Of a DNA stretch of 64,000 bases, positions 38,714 through 47,834 are shown one piece after another. Source of the DNA: Sphingomonas nostoxanthinifaciens. Its GTDB lineage: Bacteria > Pseudomonadota > Alphaproteobacteria > Sphingomonadales > Sphingomonadaceae. Position 1 is the stretch's first letter, and each line of letters opens with the position of its first letter. The DNA lies in the NCBI RefSeq assembly GCF_019930585.1, contig NZ_CP082839.1, forward strand, positions 1,426,001 through 1,490,000, given 5' to 3'. The notes below the pieces were generated by a model, which did no database searches, was not told the origin of the DNA, and worked only from the letters and a program-made list of their open reading frames with translations. Made by a program: the position numbers and the translations under genes.

Positions 38714-39249
38714 CAGTGCGCGTCCCGCAGGGGCGCCGGCTGGTAGATGCCGACGATCGGGCCGAGCAGCATGTCGAACATGCCGTGCTCGTAGATCGGC
38801 CCTTCGGTACGCGCCGACAGGCGAACGCCGCGATAGAGGCGCGATCGCAGGTCGCGATACGCCCAATGCTCGGGCTGGCGCGGGTGAGGGAAGACCATCA
38901 CCACGTTCCGTTCGCAGCGCATCCGCACCGGATCGTTGTCGCGGAAGCGGTCGGCCACCATGCGGTTGGGCGTGCAACTTGGCGGCCGCTGCCGTTCGAA
39001 GCAGTACAGACCCGGTGTCAGCGCAGCTTCGCCGCGACCAACGCGGTCGTGCCAAGTCTCGTCGTAGACCGCCACCTCGCCCTGCCGAAGCATGTGGGAG
39101 CCGGCGTCATCGCCGAGGATGGGCACCACGCCGAAGCCAGGTTCAATTTCATTGAAGATCCTGAGCTTTAAGCCATCCAGCTCGGGAAGGTCGTCGTGTG
39201 TCAGCGTCATGGCGCGCTGCGGACGCGTCAAGTGGGCAATGGCGGCCAT
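38713..39249 (-). CDS. First gene of leftward operon, hypothetical 178 aa
   Basis: ATG 39249 has GGAGAA eight bases upstream. The stretch PILGDDAGSHMLRQGEVAVY followed by DETWHD and GLYCFERQR weakly resembles the S24-peptidase substrate-binding region, without a clear Ser/Lys dyad. Transcribed from the predicted P_L. Function unknown. Confidence 0.65.
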   Translation of the reverse strand: MAAIAHLTRPQRAMTLTHDDLPELDGLKLRIFNEIEPGFGVVPILGDDAGSHMLRQGEVAVYDETWHDRVGRGEAALTPGLYCFERQRPPSCTPNRMVADRFRDNDPVRMRCERNVVMVFPHPRQPEHWAYRDLRSRLYRGVRLSARTEGPIYEHGMFDMLLGPIVGIYQPAPLRDAH

Positions 39250-39392
39250 AGCCGGTTCTCCTGCAAGTGGAGCAGGAGAAGGGCTGGCCTCTGACCCCTA
39301 TTCGCGGGCGGTCAACAGCGCTGGCTTTTCCTGCTTAGGAACCGACCAGCGTGCCGTGCCAAACGGGCATACCAGAGCGTCTCCGTGCACAT

Positions 39393-39421
39393 AGAATGTG
39401 CGCGGGCGCTAACATTGTCAA
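39393..39421 (-). promoter_or_regulatory. Predicted leftward early promoter P_L
   Basis: On the minus strand a perfect TTGACA (39421-39416), 17-base spacer, then CATTCT (39398-39393). Operator O_L1 fills the spacer and O_L2 lies just upstream, so repressor binding would block it. Confidence 0.6.
39397..39412. promoter_or_regulatory. Operator O_L1: TGTGCG-CGGG-CGCTAA
   Basis: Two half-sites around a 4-base spacer. CGCTAA is the exact consensus; TGTGCG is the variant also found in O_R2. Confidence 0.65.
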
Positions 39422-39429
39422 CGGTGATT

Positions 39430-39445
39430 TTAGCGTTGGCGCTAA
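39430..39445. promoter_or_regulatory. Operator O_L2: TTAGCG-TTGG-CGCTAA
   Basis: Perfect inverted repeat of TTAGCG with a 4-base spacer. Its centre is 33 bases (three helical turns) from O_L1. Confidence 0.7.
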
Positions 39446-39449
39446 TAGG

Positions 39450-40073
39450 CTAGATCGCTCGGCCGAACCATACCGGCCGTCCGACAATGCGGATGTCGGC
39501 TTCTCGCACTTCGTATGGGCTGTAACGCTCATTTGCGGAGAAAATGCGGAACCATCCGCGCTTGCTCGGCAGACGCTCGATCAGTTTGACAACGTAGGTC
39601 TCGCCATCCCAGAGCGCGAATGGCCCAGGCTGGGCCGGATTAACGTCGCGGCGATCTACAAGTATCTGGTCTCCATGGTAGAAGTCAGGGGTCATACTGT
39701 CACCGCGCACGTCGATCAGAAGCATATCAGCCGCCGTTCCGCGAAGTCGTTCTTCAATCAAATTTCGGGGTATTAACGCGGTTTTCACTTCCCCATCGCC
39801 AAAGCCGCCACCTCCCATTCCTGCATACGATGGCAATACCTCCACCTCAGCGTATGCCGAGAGATGTTCATCTTTTTCAAGCTCGAAGAAATCGGGAAAC
39901 GTCAGGGCGAGCGCCTGCATAGTTGGAGCTTTCAGGCTCCAACCTTCTCGCCCGTGTGCGATGCGGGTCAGCGTTGATGGCGACAGCCCAGCTTTCCGCG
40001 CGATGGCAGTCGGTGAGAGGCCCGTCCGCTCAGAAAGGCGGCCGATCATATCGCGGTGGCTGCTGTAATCCAT
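39450..40073 (-). CDS. Prophage CI-like repressor with S24 peptidase domain
   Basis: 207 aa. HTH at about residues 17-42 (LSPTAIARKAGLSPSTLTRI). The C-terminal S24/LexA fold has nucleophile S126 (VRGDSMTP) and general base K163 (YVVKLIE), and a candidate self-cleavage bond A84-G85 in SYAGMG. Maintains lysogeny and should be inactivated by RecA-promoted self-cleavage. It lies between operator pairs O_L and O_R, as in lambda. Confidence 0.95.
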   Translation of the reverse strand: MDYSSHRDMIGRLSERTGLSPTAIARKAGLSPSTLTRIAHGREGWSLKAPTMQALALTFPDFFELEKDEHLSAYAEVEVLPSYAGMGGGGFGDGEVKTALIPRNLIEERLRGTAADMLLIDVRGDSMTPDFYHGDQILVDRRDVNPAQPGPFALWDGETYVVKLIERLPSKRGWFRIFSANERYSPYEVREADIRIVGRPVWFGRAI

Positions 40074-40082
40074 GCCACCACA

Positions 40083-40098
40083 ATAGCGCGGACGCTAA
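40083..40098. promoter_or_regulatory. Operator O_R1: ATAGCG-CGGA-CGCTAA
   Basis: Near-perfect copy of TTAGCG-N4-CGCTAA, about ten bases upstream of the repressor start codon, suited to autoregulation. Confidence 0.65.
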
Positions 40099-40135
40099 TG
40101 CCTGTCTCCAAAATAGGTGGTTAACGTGTGCGCGC

Positions 40136-40164
40136 TTGCGCATTAGCGCGGACGCACATACTAT
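40136..40164 (+). promoter_or_regulatory. Predicted rightward early promoter P_R
   Basis: TTGCGC (40136-40141), 17 bases, TACTAT (40159-40164). O_R2 sits in the spacer. Predicted start near the ATG at 40171, so the cro-like mRNA could be leaderless. Confidence 0.45.
40143..40158. promoter_or_regulatory. Operator O_R2: TTAGCG-CGGA-CGCACA
   Basis: One consensus half-site and one variant half-site (same variant as O_L1, inverted). Between O_R1 and this lies a weaker match near 40121-40136 (TTAACG-TGTG-CGCGCT). Confidence 0.65.
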
Positions 40165-40170
40165 GTGCGC

Positions 40171-40368
40171 ATGTCGAAAATCGAAATCTTGAGCAGCCGG
40201 GCTCGCCAAGCCGGCATGTCGATGGCGCAGGTTTGCGCTGCTGCTGGTGTGGCGGAGTCGACCGTGTCACGGGCCAGATCCGGCGCCGATATGAAGATGG
40301 GCACATACGATAAGCTCGAAGGCATTATTCGGGCGCGCGAAGCCACCCTCCCCGAACACGCTGGGTAA
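40171..40368 (+). CDS. Cro-like small HTH regulator
   Basis: 65 aa from ATG 40171 (GTG 40165 possible). A compact HTH: ARQAGMSMAQVCAAAGVAES followed by TVSRARSGADMKMGTYDKLE. Divergent from the repressor and first gene on the rightward early transcript, the position of lambda cro. No Shine-Dalgarno sequence is visible, fitting a leaderless message. Confidence 0.8.
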   Translation: MSKIEILSSRARQAGMSMAQVCAAAGVAESTVSRARSGADMKMGTYDKLEGIIRAREATLPEHAG

Positions 40369-40373
40369 CGCCC

Positions 40374-41302
<929 letters not shown>

Positions 41303-41306
<4 letters not shown>

Positions 41307-43066
41307 CCTCGCTTGACCGCCAAAGCGTGACCGAGAAGCTCGCGCACGAAGGCATTCGGCCCCGCAACCACGGCGAGGGCAACCAGAAGCTTACCTGCCC
41401 GAAATGCTCGCACACGCGACGGGACAAGTCCGACCCATGCCTGTCCCTCACGATCAGCCATGACGGAGCCGTGTGGAAGTGCCACAATTGCGAGTGGTCG
41501 GGTGGAGTATATGACCGCGACCCGCATGAGCGTTGGCACGCCGCACCGCCTGCCCGGCCCCCAGTGCGGATCGACCGCCGCCCGGAATCCCTGCCTGCCC
41601 ACGCGATCGCTTTTTTTGCCGATCGCGGGATCAGCGAGGACGCGCTGCGCTTCGCGGATGTGGGTTGGTCGACCGCGCGCTCGGCTGTGATGTTCCCCTA
41701 CCGCAAGCCGGGCGACACAGCGCTCTGCAACGCCAAGTTTCGCAAATTGCCGAAGGATGGTTTTTCGCAGATCAAGGACGGCGAGAAGGTCTATTGGCTG
41801 CTCGACAAGCTGGACGTGGCTGTGAGCGCCGAGCTTATCATTGTCGAGGGCGAGATGGACGCCCTATCCCTGATCGAGGCGGGGATACCCAACGTTCTGT
41901 CAGTGCCCGACGGCGCGCCTAAAACGGTCGGACAGGGCGACCAGCATGCCAAGAAGTTCTCGTTCATCCCGACGTGCGACCAGTGGATTGAGCCGTTCGA
42001 GCGCATCGTCGTCGCCACGGATGCCGACGGCCCCGGCGAGGCGCTCGCGGAGGAACTTGCGCGCCGGTACGGAAAGGATCGGTGCTGGGTCGTTAAATGG
42101 CCGGCGGGGATCAAGGATGCCAACGAGTATCTGATCCAGCACGGCAAGGTCGCGCTCGGCGAGTGGTGTCGTAAGTCGAAGCCATGGCCCATCGAAGGGC
42201 TTTACGACGTTTCCGACTATCGCGATCAGGTGCTGTCACTGTTCTGGCAAGGCCGGGCGCGGGGCGTATCGACCGGCTTTCCCTCTCTCGACCCCCTTTA
42301 CACAGTTGCGCCCGGTCAGCTCACCGTCGTCACCGGGATCCCGAACAATGGCAAGTCCGAGATCATCGATCAGTTCATGGTGAACCTTGCCAAGCGCGAG
42401 GGGTGGACGTTCGGCATCTGCTCATTCGAGAACGAGCCACCAGAGCATATCAGCAAACTCGTCGAAAAGTGGATCGGGATGCCGTTCTGGGATGGTCCAA
42501 CGGCACGAATGACCTCGTTCAACCTAGAAGCGGCAATAGAAAAGATCGAGGATCACTTCCGCTTTATCCGCAACGAGGGGCAGGACGGTCCAACGATCAA
42601 GTGGATCCTGGACATGGCCCGGCAGCTCGTGAAGCGTTACGGCATTCTTGGGCTGGTCATCGACCCGTACAACGAAATTGAACACCGGCGCCCGGGGAAC
42701 ATGACCGAGACTGAATACGTCTCGCTGATGCTGGCGGAAGTGACGCGCTTTGCAAAGCTGCACGGCGTCCACGTCTGGTTTATCGCCCACCCAGCGAAAA
42801 TGAAACCTGATGATCGAGGCAAGGTCTCACCCCCAAGCCTCTACGACATCAGCGGCTCGGCCAACTTCGTCAACAAGACCGACAACGGTCTCACGATACA
42901 CCGCGGCGAACGGGACGGCACCACAGACGTGTTCGTGCGGAAGGTGCGCGCGAAGTGGGTGGGCCAGCGGGGCCGCGCAACGCTCGGATATGATCGCGTC
43001 ACCGGACGATATTCCGACCTAGGTGAGACCAGTCTCGAAGGAGGGGCAAGTGGGAACGGACGATAG
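41303..43066 (+). CDS. Phage primase-helicase (T7 gp4/Twinkle type)
   Basis: 587 aa from ATG 41303. A zinc-ribbon with C32, C35, C60, C63 (CPKCSHTR; WKCHNCEW), TOPRIM elements LIIVEGEMDALSLIEAG and VVATDADGPGEALAEEL, then a RecA-like DnaB helicase with Walker A GIPNNGKSE, FGICSFENEP and LVIDPYNEIEH (Walker B). Makes primers and unwinds DNA at the phage fork, replacing host DnaB/DnaG functions. The Walker A has Asn-Asn before Gly-Lys, as in this family. Confidence 0.93.
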
Positions 43067-43385
43067 CATTATGGGCGGCGGGTTGCCCGACTCTCGGCTC
43101 GGCATCGAGCGCCCCGCGCCCCCAGTGCAAATTGGGCGGCGATGGGGGATATGGATATACGGCGAGCATGCCGGGCCATTCCTCGGTGCGATGCCGGCGC
43201 ACGCGGTCCAATCCACCGATCCCGGCGATAGCGCATGGGATTTCTCGCTTTCTTCCGTTGCCTCCGGTCGAGATCTGCTGCGCCTCATCGACGATCTTCG
43301 GCATAAGAGCTGGGTTCGGCGCGTCGATATCGGTGATCTGATGATCGCTCTGAACGATATCGGTCTCTTCGAGCCTTACTGGTGA
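43050..43385 (+). CDS. Hypothetical early phage protein, 111 aa
   Basis: GTG 43050 has GGAGGGGCAA upstream; overlaps the primase end by 17 bases. Pro-rich start, then IGRRWGIWIYGEHAGPFLGA, DLLRLIDDLRHKSWVRRVDI. Soluble, no family recognised. Confidence 0.6.
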   Translation: MGTDDSIMGGGLPDSRLGIERPAPPVQIGRRWGIWIYGEHAGPFLGAMPAHAVQSTDPGDSAWDFSLSSVASGRDLLRLIDDLRHKSWVRRVDIGDLMIALNDIGLFEPYW

Positions 43386-43642
43386 GCGCGGACGAAAACC
43401 GTACGCGCTTGGCAGTCTTCCTCGGGGAGTTGCGCGCGGGCGCTGATCTGGCGTCGGCCACGGTCGTCTCGGGGATGACCGAGCAGGAGGGCCGCGACCA
43501 AGCGGCTGCAGAGGCGCGCGGCGAATATGCCGACGCCGGCGTCGTCGAGCCGAACTGGTCGGCTGCCGGCGGGGTGCTGACGCTGAATGGTGAAAACGGC
43601 GAGGAGATCGACCTCGATGTCGATTGGGAGCGAATGCATTGA
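43382..43642 (+). CDS. Hypothetical early phage protein, 86 aa
   Basis: GTG 43382 overlaps the preceding stop (GTGA). Acidic; RLAVFLGELRAGADLASATV and EEIDLDVDWERMH resemble small HTH-like or anti-regulator proteins but no firm match. Confidence 0.55.
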   Translation: MSADENRTRLAVFLGELRAGADLASATVVSGMTEQEGRDQAAAEARGEYADAGVVEPNWSAAGGVLTLNGENGEEIDLDVDWERMH

Positions 43643-44601
43643 ACACGAAAGGCATTAGGGGCGCTCTCAAGGGGCAGACGAAGCCGCGCGGCGGCAAGGC
43701 CGTCGAGCGGGTGGAGACACCAGCCGACGAGCCGATGCAGGAACCCACGGACGAGCAGCAGGCGCGTTACAGCTTCTCGCGCGGCCAGATCCGCGACGAG
43801 GGCATCAAAATCGGCTTCGCCTATCGTCGGGTGCCGTTGGTCGAAAGCCTGGCCAAGAAGATCGGCCTGTCGACCACCGATCTGATCGCGCTCCGCTACT
43901 ACCGCAACGCCTACGAGCGGGCAGATAGTTCGCCGACCAAGTCCTGCCTCGACGTCGGCGCCGGCGGCGGCGGCGGAAACGGGACGGAAAGCCGGGCAAT
44001 GGCCGCGATCGAGCGCGGGCTGTCGGCGCGGCTCATCGTGGACCGATGCGAGACAGCGATCGGCCGGCACGTCGGCACGTTCCGGGCCGTCGCGGTGTTC
44101 GACCGATCGTTCAGCAACATCGCGATGGATCGGTTCGGCAGCCGCAAGCAGTCATGGCTTGTCGATGAAACGCCTGCGGGGCCGAATGGCATACCGCCAG
44201 CTCGCAAGGTGTTCCGCGAGAAGCTGGTGCCGATATCCGGTCGGCACCGCCAGATCGTCGCCGACGAGTTCATGTCCAGCCTGCGCGGACTGACGGCGCT
44301 GGTTAGCGGCTATCGTGGCACCGCCGGCACCGGCAATGTCAGCGAGCGCCCCGTGATGAGCATCGCCCGCAACCCTGTATCGTCGGCCATCGCTGCGGCG
44401 ATCATGCGCACGCCGGCGCCAGCCGGCATCTGGGTTGCCGAAGCAACGCTGGGCGACGTTGCCCGCGAGCATGGCGCCGAACCGGAGGATCTGGCGGAAT
44501 TGCACGGCGTGCCGCTCATGGTCCGGCCCGACTGGATTTGGGGCTGGCTGCTCTGCGTCGCGGAGGAAGAGAGTTGCGCCGGGGCAACGGAAGTGGCATA
44601 A
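43639..44601 (+). CDS. Last early-operon gene, hypothetical 320 aa
   Basis: TTG 43639 follows GGGAG by eight bases and overlaps the previous stop; TTG 43624 is an alternative. Basic N-terminal tail (KGIRGALKGQTKPRGGKAVE), then FAYRRVPLVESLAKKIGLST, ALRYYRNAYERADSSPTKSC, a Gly-rich loop, and a C-terminal HTH-like AEATLGDVAREHGAEPEDLA. It is the final gene before the terminator that separates early and late regions, the position of lambda Q, so a late-gene activator is possible. That is inference from place only. Confidence 0.6.
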   Translation: MNTKGIRGALKGQTKPRGGKAVERVETPADEPMQEPTDEQQARYSFSRGQIRDEGIKIGFAYRRVPLVESLAKKIGLSTTDLIALRYYRNAYERADSSPTKSCLDVGAGGGGGNGTESRAMAAIERGLSARLIVDRCETAIGRHVGTFRAVAVFDRSFSNIAMDRFGSRKQSWLVDETPAGPNGIPPARKVFREKLVPISGRHRQIVADEFMSSLRGLTALVSGYRGTAGTGNVSERPVMSIARNPVSSAIAAAIMRTPAPAGIWVAEATLGDVAREHGAEPEDLAELHGVPLMVRPDWIWGWLLCVAEEESCAGATEVA

Positions 44602-44634
44602 GGACCACATCAGAGATTGCGCCCAGCGCAGATC

Positions 44635-44658
44635 AAGCCCGCCGCAAGCGGGCTTTTT
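44635..44658 (+). terminator. Rho-independent terminator at end of early operon
   Basis: Stem AAGCCCGC/GCGGGCTT with a 5-base loop followed by TTTTT overlap. Separates the replication genes from the packaging region. Confidence 0.85.
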
Positions 44659-44692
44659 CGTATCTGCTTTCCACGAGCCGAAGGAACATCCG

Positions 44693-44836
44693 ATGTCGAA
44701 CGCCCTGCGTCTCGCTGCCCTGTCGGCTGCGCTCCTGCTGGCCGCCTGTGAGACCACGTCCACCTTTGATCGCAACCCGGCGAACGTGGTGGACAATGCG
44801 CCGTGCTCGACCACCGACGGCACGCCCTGCAAGTGA
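44693..44836 (+). CDS. Small phage lipoprotein, 47 aa
   Basis: ATG 44693 with AAGGAAC upstream. Signal ALRLAALSAALLLAACETTS has the lipobox LAAC. The mature part is short with two more Cys. Could be a spanin-like (Rz1) or superinfection-exclusion lipoprotein; no holin or endolysin is next to it, so lysis is unproven. Confidence 0.65.
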   Translation: MSNALRLAALSAALLLAACETTSTFDRNPANVVDNAPCSTTDGTPCK

Positions 44837-44982
44837 CCCAGCGGCGCGTCGTGGTGACGCCCGCCCAACTCGACGACGCCATCAGCCGCCTCTCGCGCCT
44901 GTTATACAGCAACAGCGATCCCGAGCGGTTCAGCCATGAGAAGCTGGACCTGGTGCGCGAGATGCGCGGCTGGAAGCGCTGA
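44833..44982 (+). CDS. Hypothetical phage protein, 49 aa
   Basis: GTG 44833 overlaps the lipoprotein stop (GTGA). Product starts MTQRRVVVTPAQLDDAISRL and ends VREMRGWKR. Helical, unknown function. Confidence 0.5.
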   Translation: MTQRRVVVTPAQLDDAISRLSRLLYSNSDPERFSHEKLDLVREMRGWKR

Positions 44983-44984
44983 CG

Positions 44985-45353
44985 ATGCGCCGAGGCGCGC
45001 CTCGGCTGCGCACCATGCCGTCCCGCCTCGGCTCTGTGCCCTCACGCTTGGCATCAGTGCCTGTGGACGGCGCCGGCAAAGAGCGCGAGCGCATGGCGTT
45101 CAACCCGCTGCGCCACCTCTACAAGACCGCCGAATGGCGGCGCCTGCGTTGGGCGACGCTGGTCCGGGATGCTTTCACCTGCCAGCGCTGCGGCCGCATC
45201 GAGGGCGATAGCTCGAAGCTGGTGGCCGACCATCGCAAGCCGCACCGCGGCGACCTCGTCCTGTTCTGGGATGACACCAACATCCAGTGCCTCTGCAAGC
45301 CGTGCCACGACGGCGCGAAGCAGCGCGAGGAGCAGGCTGCGGCTTACCGATAA
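44985..45353 (+). CDS. HNH endonuclease next to terminase
   Basis: 122 aa. HNH fold with Cys pairs TCQRCGRI and CLCKPCHDG, VADHRKPHRGDLVLFWDDTN as the core His-Asn region. In HK97-like phages an HNH protein beside the terminase is needed for cos cleavage. Starts just two bases after the preceding stop; an internal Met (MAFNPLRHLY) may be the real start. Confidence 0.88.
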   Translation: MRRGAPRLRTMPSRLGSVPSRLASVPVDGAGKERERMAFNPLRHLYKTAEWRRLRWATLVRDAFTCQRCGRIEGDSSKLVADHRKPHRGDLVLFWDDTNIQCLCKPCHDGAKQREEQAAAYR

Positions 45354-45460
45354 CGGCTTGCTGGGAAGCCGACGGCGTCACGCGCTGCCTGCGCCATCTG
45401 GTGTGCGAAACGACGCTCAGCGCCCCTTGGTCGCCCATTGGCGCGGCGATTGAGACCCCA

Positions 45461-45506
45461 GGGGCGGGTCAAAAGTCCGGCGACCCTCGACGCCGTAGAC
45501 CGCCCC
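45461..45506. other. Inverted repeat, candidate cos region
   Basis: GGGGCGGGTC (45461-45470) and GACCGCCCC (45498-45506) face each other in the non-coding stretch between HNH and terminase genes, where cos sites lie in related phages. One base imperfect. Candidate only. Confidence 0.35.
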
Positions 45507-45576
45507 TCGCCCCACGCACAGAAAAAATTCCGGTGGACGGTTGGGGGTGCGAACCTGAGCGGGAAAGCGATATTTG

Positions 45577-46131
45577 ATGGCAACCCGCAAAACGACTGTC
45601 GACTGGCAGCGCATCGAAATCGAATACTGTTCGGGCGAAGACTCGATCAGAGAAATAGCCGATCGGCACGATATTTCCGACACGGCTATTCGGAAGCGGG
45701 CAAAGGTGGAAAAGTGGGTTCGCAAGGTTCGCACCGCGAACAGGCGCGAACCTGAGCGCCAGCCACCGCCGCCCGCGCCAATCGACCCGGAAACGCCGGT
45801 CGACGCCGCTGCGATAGCCGATGGCGGGCGCGCACTGGTCGCGCGGATGCTCGACGAGCTGGACGTCGTCACCAGCCACCGCGGCGAACTGGAGGATATG
45901 ATCCTTCAGGCCACCGAAGATGATGACGACGCCGCCCGCCGGGATGGCATGATGCGCGCTGTCGGCTTGGCCGGCCGCGCGAACACCATGAAGACGCTCG
46001 CTCTGGCCCTGAAAACGCTGAACGAGGCCGCCGCGCCGCAGGGCAAGAAGGCGCAGCAGCAGGACAAGGCGAATGAGATCGCCAGCCGCTTCCGCCCCAT
46101 TGGTCCGCCGACGCTCAAAGCTGTGAGCTGA
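45577..46131 (+). CDS. Terminase small subunit
   Basis: 184 aa. An HTH near residues 20-42 (GEDSIREIADRHDISDTAIR) recognises packaging-site DNA, followed by a Pro-rich linker and a helical oligomerisation region. Stop overlaps the start of the large subunit by one base, the standard arrangement. ATG 45577; TTG 45574 is possible. Confidence 0.85.
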   Translation: MATRKTTVDWQRIEIEYCSGEDSIREIADRHDISDTAIRKRAKVEKWVRKVRTANRREPERQPPPPAPIDPETPVDAAAIADGGRALVARMLDELDVVTSHRGELEDMILQATEDDDDAARRDGMMRAVGLAGRANTMKTLALALKTLNEAAAPQGKKAQQQDKANEIASRFRPIGPPTLKAVS

Positions 46132-47834
46132 TGCCCGTCTGGACGACGGCGTGCCCGGACTGGCGGGAGCGCATCACGCACCGCCGCTCGCTCATCCCGT
46201 TCGATCCGCTGTTCCCGGACGTGGCAGACGCCAAGATGGCGCTGTTCACCTCGTTGCGGCTGATGGACGTCACCGGCCAGCCGACGATCGGTCAGGCGTG
46301 CGACCAATGGCTGCTGGACTATGCCGCCGCGCTGTTCGGGGCATACGATCCCGAGCTGGGCGAGCAGATGATCAAGGAGACGCTGCTCCTCGTCTCGAAG
46401 AAGAACACCAAGTCGACCATCGCCGCCGGCCTGATGCTCACGGAGCTGGCGCTGGGATGGCGCCACGAAGACGAAAACCTGATCTTGGCCCCAACGAAGG
46501 AGGTCGCCGACAACTCGTTCAAGCCCGCCGCGGCGATGATCCGAGCCGACGAGGATCTGTCGGCGCTCCTGCACATCCAGGATCATATCAAGCTCATCAC
46601 CAACCGCTCGACCAAGGCGACGTTGAAGGTGGTGGCCGCGGACAGCGCCACCGTGTCGGGCAAGAAGGCCAGCCGCGTGCTGGTCGACGAACTGTGGCTG
46701 TTTGGAAAGGTCGCGACGGCCGATTCGATGTTTCAGGAAGCCACCGGCGGGCAGGCATCACGCCCCGAGGGCTATACGATCTACCTGACGACGCAGTCGG
46801 ACCAGCCGCCGCAGGGCGTGTTCAAGACCAAGCTGACCGAATATCGCCAGATCCGCGACGGCAAGGTGATCGCGCCGACCAAGCTGCCGGTCCTTTACGA
46901 GTTTCCGCCCGAGATGATCGCGGCGAACGAGCACATCGACCCGGCCAACTTTTACGTCACCAACCCGAACCTCGGCCGATCGGTCAGCCAGACCTGGCTG
47001 CAGACGAAATTCGACGAAGCTATGCGCGCGGAGATGTCCGAGCGGCAGGTCTTCTTCGCGAAGCACCTCAACGTCGAGATGGGCGTCGGCCTGCTCCACG
47101 ATGCATGGGCGGGGGCCACCTATTGGGCGGCGGCGGCCGCGCCAGCGGAGATTTGGAACGGCACGCTCGAGCATTTCCTCGAGATTTGCGAGGTGGTCGT
47201 CGGTGGCATCGATGGCGGCGGCCTCGACGATCTTCTCGGCCTCTGCCTGCTCGGCCGGCACAAGGTCACGAAGCAGTGGCTCGCATGGTGTCACGCCTGG
47301 GCGCAGCCCGACGTCTGGGAACGCCGCAAGGACATCGTCAGCGCGCTGGAAGGCTTCATTGCCGACCGCGACCTGACGAAATGCGAGGATCCGACTGACG
47401 ACATCCGCGGCGTCGCCGACGTGCTGCAGCGCGTGCTCGATGCGGGGCTGTTTCCGGATGAATATGCGGTCGGGCTCGACCCCCAAGGCGTCGCCGCACT
47501 CATCGACGAACTGTCCGCGCGAGGATTCACGTCCGATCACCTGAAGGCGGTTGCGCAGGGCTTCCGGCTGAACAGCGCCGTGATCGGCAGCGAGCGCAAG
47601 CTCAAGGACAAGACCCTTCTCCACGCCGGCCAGCGCCTCATGGCTTGGTGCGTCGGCAACGCGAAGGTCGAGCAGCGAGGTAACGCCGTGCTGATCACAA
47701 AGCAGATCGCCGGCAAGGCGAAGATCGACCCGCTGATCGCGCTGTTCGATGCCGTCATTCTCATGTCGCGCAATCCGGTGGCGAATGCCGTCGATATGGA
47801 CGCCTTTCTCGCGGCCGGGGCGATGCACGCATGA
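46131..47834 (+). CDS. terL: Terminase large subunit
   Basis: 567 aa. ATPase with an unusual Walker A SKKNTKST (residues 89-96), the form seen in HK97/Terminase_1 proteins, and Walker B VLVDELW (D186, E187). Then coupling motif YLTTQSD and nuclease-region VVVGGIDGGGLDDLLGL with later acidic residues (YAVGLDPQG). Packages DNA into proheads and cuts concatemers. Overlaps portal gene by four bases. Confidence 0.95.
   Translation: MPVWTTACPDWRERITHRRSLIPFDPLFPDVADAKMALFTSLRLMDVTGQPTIGQACDQWLLDYAAALFGAYDPELGEQMIKETLLLVSKKNTKSTIAAGLMLTELALGWRHEDENLILAPTKEVADNSFKPAAAMIRADEDLSALLHIQDHIKLITNRSTKATLKVVAADSATVSGKKASRVLVDELWLFGKVATADSMFQEATGGQASRPEGYTIYLTTQSDQPPQGVFKTKLTEYRQIRDGKVIAPTKLPVLYEFPPEMIAANEHIDPANFYVTNPNLGRSVSQTWLQTKFDEAMRAEMSERQVFFAKHLNVEMGVGLLHDAWAGATYWAAAAAPAEIWNGTLEHFLEICEVVVGGIDGGGLDDLLGLCLLGRHKVTKQWLAWCHAWAQPDVWERRKDIVSALEGFIADRDLTKCEDPTDDIRGVADVLQRVLDAGLFPDEYAVGLDPQGVAALIDELSARGFTSDHLKAVAQGFRLNSAVIGSERKLKDKTLLHAGQRLMAWCVGNAKVEQRGNAVLITKQIAGKAKIDPLIALFDAVILMSRNPVANAVDMDAFLAAGAMHA

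Noticed and set aside
44693..44982. Holin/lysis cassette
   Set aside because: Only a small lipoprotein and a soluble peptide; no holin helices or endolysin found nearby.
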